From: Belnapia mucosa
GTDB lineage: Bacteria > Pseudomonadota > Alphaproteobacteria > Acetobacterales > Acetobacteraceae
NCBI RefSeq assembly: GCF_016775475.1
Contig: NZ_JAEUXJ010000030.1
Span: forward strand, 1 to 32,499
Reading direction: 5' to 3'
DNA: 32,499 nucleotides
Shown: piece after piece, positions 28,900 to 32,499 of the stretch
Numbering within the stretch: position 1 is the first letter of the stretch
How the letters are laid out: every line of letters begins with the position of its first letter
Position numbers and translations under genes: made by a program
The notes under the pieces: generated by a model
Databases searched by the model: none
What the model was told of the DNA's origin: nothing
What the model saw: the letters and a program-made list of their open reading frames with translations, nothing else

Positions 28900-30969
28900 A
28901 TGATCGTGCGGATGCCCGAAACCGCGACCCTCTTCGCCGAAGCCCTGCGGCGGCACCGTGCCGGCGATGCCGCCGGGGCGGAGGCCGGCTATCGCGCCGT
29001 GCTGGCTGCCCGGCCCGGCGATGCCCAGGCGCGGCACAACCTGGCCGTGCTCGCCCATGCCCGGGGCGAGGCGGCGATGGCCGAGCGCCTGTGCCGGGAG
29101 GCGCTGGCCGGGGCCCCGGGCGATGCGGAAATCCTCAACACCCTCGGCGTCGCACTCCGCGCCCAGGGCCGGGTGGAGGAGGCGCTGGCCTGCTACCGCG
29201 CCGCCATCGCCGCAGCGCCCGGCTACGCCGCCGCGCTGCAGAATCTCGGCCGCGCCCTGCTCGACCGCTCCCCGGTCGAGGCGCTGGCCGCCTTCGCCGC
29301 CGCGGCACGGGCGGCCCCGGCCTCGCAACCCGCCGTCGCCGGCCTGGGCCGCGCCCTCCAGCGGCTCGGCCGGGCGGCGGAAGCCGCAGACGCCTTCCGC
29401 CGCGCCCTGGCGCTGGGGCCCGACCCGGATGCCGCGCTCGATCTCGGCAATATCCTCGAACAGGCCGGCGATGCCGAAGGCGCGGCCGCGGTGCTGCGGG
29501 CGGCGGCGGCGCAGGCCCCGGCCGATCACCGCCTGCCCTATGCGCTGGGCCGGGTGCTGGCTTCCGGGGGCCGGCGCGCCGCGGCCGCCGAGTGCTTCCG
29601 CCGCGCCCTCGCCCTCGCCCCTGGCTTCCTGCCGGCCCGCATCCAGCTCCTCCATCTGCGGCAATGGCTGCTGGACTGGGACGGGCTGGCGGCGGAGGAA
29701 GCGTCCATCCTCGCCGCCCTGTGGCGGGGCGAGGTCGCCACCTCCCCCTTCCCCGTGCTCGCCATGCGGGCGACGCCGGAGGAGCAGCTGCTCTGGGCCC
29801 GCGCCTGGTCGGCCCGCATCGCCGCCCGGGCACCGCGCCTGCCGCCCGCCGCGCCGCCCATCCATGCCGATGACCGGCTCCGCCTCGGCTATCTCTCGGC
29901 CGATTTCCGCGCCCATCCGCTGGCCAGCCTGGTCACCGGACTGATCGAGGCGCATGACCGCCGGCGCGTCGAGGTGATCGGCTGCTGCCTCTCGCCCGAG
30001 GATGGCAGCCCGGCGCGGCGCCGCCTGCTGGCCGGCTTCGACCAGATGCTGATGCTGCGCGATCTGTCGGATGCCGAGGCCGCCGCCCGCATCCGCGCCG
30101 CGGGGATCGAGGTGCTGGTGGACCTGACCGGTCATACCCAGGGCGCCCGCACCGAGATCCTGGCCGCCCGCCCGGCGCCGGTGCAGGCGCAATGGCTGGG
30201 CTATGTCGGCACCATGGGCGCCGATTTCATCGACTACATCCTGGCCGATGACCACGTGATCCCGCCCGGGGCGGAGCGCTGCTTCGCCGAACGGGTGGTG
30301 CGCCTGCCCGGCCCCTTCCAGCCGCCCGATCCCGGCCGCCGCCCCATCGGTCCAGAGCCGGACCGCGCGGCGGCGGGGCTGCCGGAGGATGCCCTCGTCC
30401 TCTGCTGCTTCAACGCCCCCTACAAGATCACCGCCGAGGTCTTCGGCTGCTGGATGGCGATCCTGCGGGCGGTGCCGCGGGCGGTGCTCTGGCTGCTGGA
30501 GGATGCGGGACCGGCCCTGGCACACCACGCCGCCGCGGCCGGGATCGATCCGGCGCGGCTGATCCTGGCGCCCCGCATTGCCTATGATCGGCATCTCGCG
30601 CGCTGCCGGCTGGCGGATCTCTTCCTCGATACCTGGCCCTATAATGCCGGGGCGACGGCGGCGGATGCGCTCTCGGCCGGGCTGCCGGTGCTGACAATGA
30701 GCGGCCCGACCTATGCCAGCCGCATGGCCGGCAGCCTGCTGCATGCCGCCGGCCTCCCGGCGCTGGTGACGGCGACGCCCGAAGCCTATGTTGCCCAGGC
30801 CATCGCCCTGGCCAGCGACCCGGCCCGGCGGGCGGCGGCGCGGGCGCGGCTGGCGGCGCGGGACTCGGCCTTCTTCGACCTGCCGGGCTTCACAAGCGGG
30901 CTGGAGGACGCCTTCCTGCGGATGCGCGCGCTGCACCGGGCCGGGGAGGCGCCACGGGACCTGGCTTAG
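28900..30969 (+). CDS. TPR-repeat O-GlcNAc transferase-like glycosyltransferase (GT41)
   Basis: About 689 residues. The N-terminal half is a run of tetratricopeptide repeats (for example HNLAVLAHARGEAAMAERLCREALAGAPGDAEILNTLGVALRAQGRVEEALACYRAAIAAAPG, residues ~1-250). The C-terminal half is a GT41 (SPINDLY/OGT) catalytic region. It has GYLSADFRAHPLASLVTGLIE (~332-353, with the conserved His), VDLTGHTQGARTEI, QAQWLGYVGTMG, CCFNAPYKITAEVFGCW (~502, with the UDP-contacting Lys) and DLFLDTWPYNAGATAADALSAGLPVLTM (~573-600). In Caulobacter and relatives such proteins glycosylate flagellin; that target is only a possibility here. It overlaps the convergent DUF3047 gene by four bases. Confidence 0.92.
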   Translation: MIVRMPETATLFAEALRRHRAGDAAGAEAGYRAVLAARPGDAQARHNLAVLAHARGEAAMAERLCREALAGAPGDAEILNTLGVALRAQGRVEEALACYRAAIAAAPGYAAALQNLGRALLDRSPVEALAAFAAAARAAPASQPAVAGLGRALQRLGRAAEAADAFRRALALGPDPDAALDLGNILEQAGDAEGAAAVLRAAAAQAPADHRLPYALGRVLASGGRRAAAAECFRRALALAPGFLPARIQLLHLRQWLLDWDGLAAEEASILAALWRGEVATSPFPVLAMRATPEEQLLWARAWSARIAARAPRLPPAAPPIHADDRLRLGYLSADFRAHPLASLVTGLIEAHDRRRVEVIGCCLSPEDGSPARRRLLAGFDQMLMLRDLSDAEAAARIRAAGIEVLVDLTGHTQGARTEILAARPAPVQAQWLGYVGTMGADFIDYILADDHVIPPGAERCFAERVVRLPGPFQPPDPGRRPIGPEPDRAAAGLPEDALVLCCFNAPYKITAEVFGCWMAILRAVPRAVLWLLEDAGPALAHHAAAAGIDPARLILAPRIAYDRHLARCRLADLFLDTWPYNAGATAADALSAGLPVLTMSGPTYASRMAGSLLHAAGLPALVTATPEAYVAQAIALASDPARRAAARARLAARDSAFFDLPGFTSGLEDAFLRMRALHRAGEAPRDLA

Positions 30970-31646
30970 CGGCAGGGCCCGAAGCGGAAGCCTTCGACCT
31001 GGGCCTCGGTCCGGCTCCGCGTGTCATCGGCATCGGTGCCGACCACCAGCTCCTGCAAGGGCGGGGGATCGGCGCCGAAGGCGGCGCGCCAGTCGGCGGC
31101 CAGGTTCACCTGTTCCTCGAACCAGCGGCCATGCGCGGTGGTGGCCGGCCGCAGCACCCGCACCATGCCGAGACCGGCCATATGCGGGCTCTGGAAATGC
31201 GGCGGCTCCCGCCCCGTGCCGCCCCAGACATAGAGCAGGGCGCTGCGCGGCAGCGGGTGGCTGCCGGCCGCGGCCTGGGCGATGGCGTGCTGGCTGCGCT
31301 GCCAGAAGCTGACGCGGGCCGGCCAGCCGGCGAAGCCGATGGCGATCGCCAGCGCCCGGTCGTCGCCGGAAGCGCGCGTCAGGTCGGTGGGTGGCGGCCC
31401 GGCCTCCACCCGCCAGCGCCAGCGCAGGCATTCCGCCGGGCCCTGCACCCGGCGCCAGACGAAGCTGCCCTCGCCCCGTCCCTCCACCGCGACGCCGCCC
31501 TCGGGCAGCGGGCGGAAGCGCGCCGGGGTCAGCCCATGCCATTCCGCATGGTGCCAGCCAGCCGCCTCGAGCGGCGTGGTCGGCGTGGCGGGCCCGGCCC
31601 CGCCGGCCAGCAATGTCATCGTCAGGGGCGTGGCAAGCCTGCGCAT
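30966..31646 (-). CDS. DUF3047 family protein
   Basis: A 226-residue probable exported protein with a short signal-like N-terminus (MRRLATPLTMTLLAGGAG). The body matches DUF3047: GWHHAEWHGLTPARFRPL, SFVWRRVQ, LRWRWRVEAGPPPTDLTRASGDDRALAIAIGF, SALLYVWGGTGREPPHFQSPHMAGLGMVRVLRP, GRWFEEQVNLAADWRAAFGADPP and VVGTDADDTRSRTEAQVEGF. The conserved WRW, ...GDDRA and DADDT blocks are intact. Function is unknown for the family; the fold may bind carbohydrate. It ends within the stop region of the glycosyltransferase gene. Confidence 0.85.
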   Translation of the reverse strand: MRRLATPLTMTLLAGGAGPATPTTPLEAAGWHHAEWHGLTPARFRPLPEGGVAVEGRGEGSFVWRRVQGPAECLRWRWRVEAGPPPTDLTRASGDDRALAIAIGFAGWPARVSFWQRSQHAIAQAAAGSHPLPRSALLYVWGGTGREPPHFQSPHMAGLGMVRVLRPATTAHGRWFEEQVNLAADWRAAFGADPPPLQELVVGTDADDTRSRTEAQVEGFRFGPCR

Positions 31647-31693
31647 CTGCGGTTAGATGCCGCCGGCCCCGGCCAGAACAAGGAGGACACCCC

Positions 31694-32395
31694 ATGCCCG
31701 AGATCGAGATCGCCGCCACCGATGGCAGCGGGCGCTTCGGCGCCTATCTGGCGATGCCGAAGACCACCCCCGCGGGCGCCGTGGTGATGATCCAGGAGAT
31801 CTTCGGCGTGAACGCCGCCATGCGGAAACTCAGCGACTGGGTGGCCGAGATGGGCTTCATCGCCATCAGCCCCGACCTGTTCTGGCGGCAGGAAGCCGGC
31901 GTCCAGCTCGACCCCGATGCCGGCCAGGCGCAATGGGACCGGGCCTTCGCCCTGATGAACGGGATGAACCAGGACAAGGCGGTGGAGGATCTGAAGGCGA
32001 CCCTCGCCCATGCCCGAACCATCCAGGGCGCCAATGGCAAGGCGGCGACGATGGGCTTCTGCCTCGGCGGAAGGCTGGCCTTCATGATGGCCACACGGTC
32101 CGATGCCGATGCCAATATCAGCTATTACGGCGTGGGGCTGGAGGGGCTGCTGGGCGAGGCGGGCAGCATCAAGGCGCCGCTGATCCTGCATATCGCCGAG
32201 AAGGACAAATTCGTGCCCTCCGAGGCGCAGGCGAAGATCAGCTCCGGCCTCGCTGGCAAGCCCGGGGTGGCGGTGCATGTCTATCCGGGCGTCGACCACG
32301 CCTTCGCCAGGATGGGCGGCCATTCCTGGGATGCGCGGGCGGCCACCATCGCCAATGGCCGCACCGCGGAGCTTCTCGCCAAGACGCTCGGCTGA
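31694..32395 (+). CDS. Dienelactone hydrolase family protein
   Basis: A 233-residue alpha/beta hydrolase. It shows VVMIQEIFGVNAAMR (oxyanion and Glu36-type residue), the nucleophile motif GFCLGGRLAF (Cys, ~118), ILHIAEKDKFVPSEAQ with the Asp, and YPGVDHAFARMGGHSWDARAA with the His. A cysteine nucleophile is characteristic of carboxymethylenebutenolidase (dienelactone hydrolase), which opens dienelactones in chloroaromatic breakdown; many homologues act on other esters. Start: AGGAGG lies seven to eight bases before the ATG. No other aromatic catabolic genes are adjacent. A hairpin (32405-32428) follows its stop. Confidence 0.93.
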   Translation: MPEIEIAATDGSGRFGAYLAMPKTTPAGAVVMIQEIFGVNAAMRKLSDWVAEMGFIAISPDLFWRQEAGVQLDPDAGQAQWDRAFALMNGMNQDKAVEDLKATLAHARTIQGANGKAATMGFCLGGRLAFMMATRSDADANISYYGVGLEGLLGEAGSIKAPLILHIAEKDKFVPSEAQAKISSGLAGKPGVAVHVYPGVDHAFARMGGHSWDARAATIANGRTAELLAKTLG

Positions 32396-32404
32396 ACCCC
32401 CAGG

Positions 32405-32428
32405 CGGGCGGAGCCTCAGCTCCGCCCG
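32405..32428. terminator. Hairpin shared by convergent genes
   Basis: CGGGCGGAGC (32405-32414) pairs perfectly with GCTCCGCCCG (32419-32428) around CTCA. It lies 10 bp after the dienelactone hydrolase stop, and its loop contains the stop codon of the convergent partial gene. No T-run follows on either side. It could stop transcripts from both directions. Confidence 0.5.
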
Positions 32429-32499
32429 TAGGTATCCTCGAGCCTGACGATGTCGTCCTCGCCGAGATAGGCGCCGACCTGCACCTCGATGAGGGTGAG
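32416..32499 (-). CDS. Mannose-1-phosphate guanylyltransferase, C-terminal end (partial)
   Basis: Only the last 27 codons lie inside the window. The sequence LTLIEVQVGAYLGEDDIVRL then EDTYGRS and TGA is the typical end of the C-terminal cupin (mannose-6-phosphate isomerase type) domain of bifunctional GDP-mannose pyrophosphorylases such as ManC, AlgA and XanB. The enzyme makes GDP-mannose for exopolysaccharide or glycan synthesis. The catalytic N-terminal domain is outside the window, so the full identity rests on this tail. Confidence 0.8.
   Translation of the reverse strand, partial: LTLIEVQVGAYLGEDDIVRLEDTYGRS

Noticed and set aside
28660..30936. A 758-codon minus-strand frame opposite the O-GlcNAc transferase-like gene
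   Set aside because: It is the reverse shadow of TPR and GT41 motifs and contains no recognisable family.
1..32499. CRISPR array, toxin-antitoxin pair, phage genes, retron or other defence system
   Set aside because: No regularly spaced repeats, no phage structural or integrase genes and no recognisable defence domains were found; the genes are mostly housekeeping and metabolic.

Overview
The window is chromosomal DNA from a very high-GC alphaproteobacterium, most likely of the Acetobacteraceae (Roseomonas-like). This rests on the strong G/C bias at third codon positions, the run dcd-murA-hisG-hisD-infA-maf-RNase G-yacG-tRNA-Phe (a familiar alphaproteobacterial neighbourhood), and the style of the proteins. 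No 16S rRNA or other phylogenetic marker is present, so genus is inference.

Layout. 1-1220: a decayed IS3-family (IS407-like) element with a 22-bp tandem repeat at its left side. 1290-7879, all on the minus strand: a small conserved ORF, then dcd, murA, hisG and hisD (cell wall, nucleotide and histidine synthesis), then infA, maf, an RNase G-like gene, yacG and tRNA-Phe. A perfect 29-bp inverted repeat (7622-7697) separates the small ORF from dcd. 8013-12690, plus strand: three overlapping genes for a 2-oxoacid:ferredoxin oxidoreductase (2-oxoglutarate type) with an FAD/Fe-S partner subunit. 12691-13728: a proline-rich membrane protein of unknown function.

13833-20096, minus strand: a small membrane protein, a fatty acid hydroxylase/sterol desaturase-family protein and a GntR regulator; then a DUF6166 protein, a zinc alcohol dehydrogenase, an NDP-forming acyl-CoA synthetase and a carboxymuconolactone decarboxylase-family protein. 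A 40-bp near-perfect palindrome lies between the GntR gene and the hydroxylase, and its core motif recurs upstream of the GntR gene. 20225-25163, plus strand: a complete branched-chain amino acid-type ABC importer (livHMGF plus binding protein) joined by four-base ATGA overlaps. It is followed by a small structured unit (25218-25377) with an unusually complete Shine-Dalgarno sequence, a possible 25-residue peptide and a strong terminator.

25392-32499: a LysR regulator with a flavin reductase, a small membrane protein, an MFS transporter divergent from a TPR/O-GlcNAc transferase-like protein, a DUF3047 protein, a dienelactone hydrolase, and the C-terminal end of a probable mannose-1-phosphate guanylyltransferase.

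Most of the window is ordinary housekeeping and catabolic gene content. No CRISPR array, phage module or defence system was seen. The least explained signals are non-coding: the structured unit after the ABC importer, the 40-bp palindrome at the hydroxylase gene, and the perfect 29-bp inverted repeat upstream of dcd.
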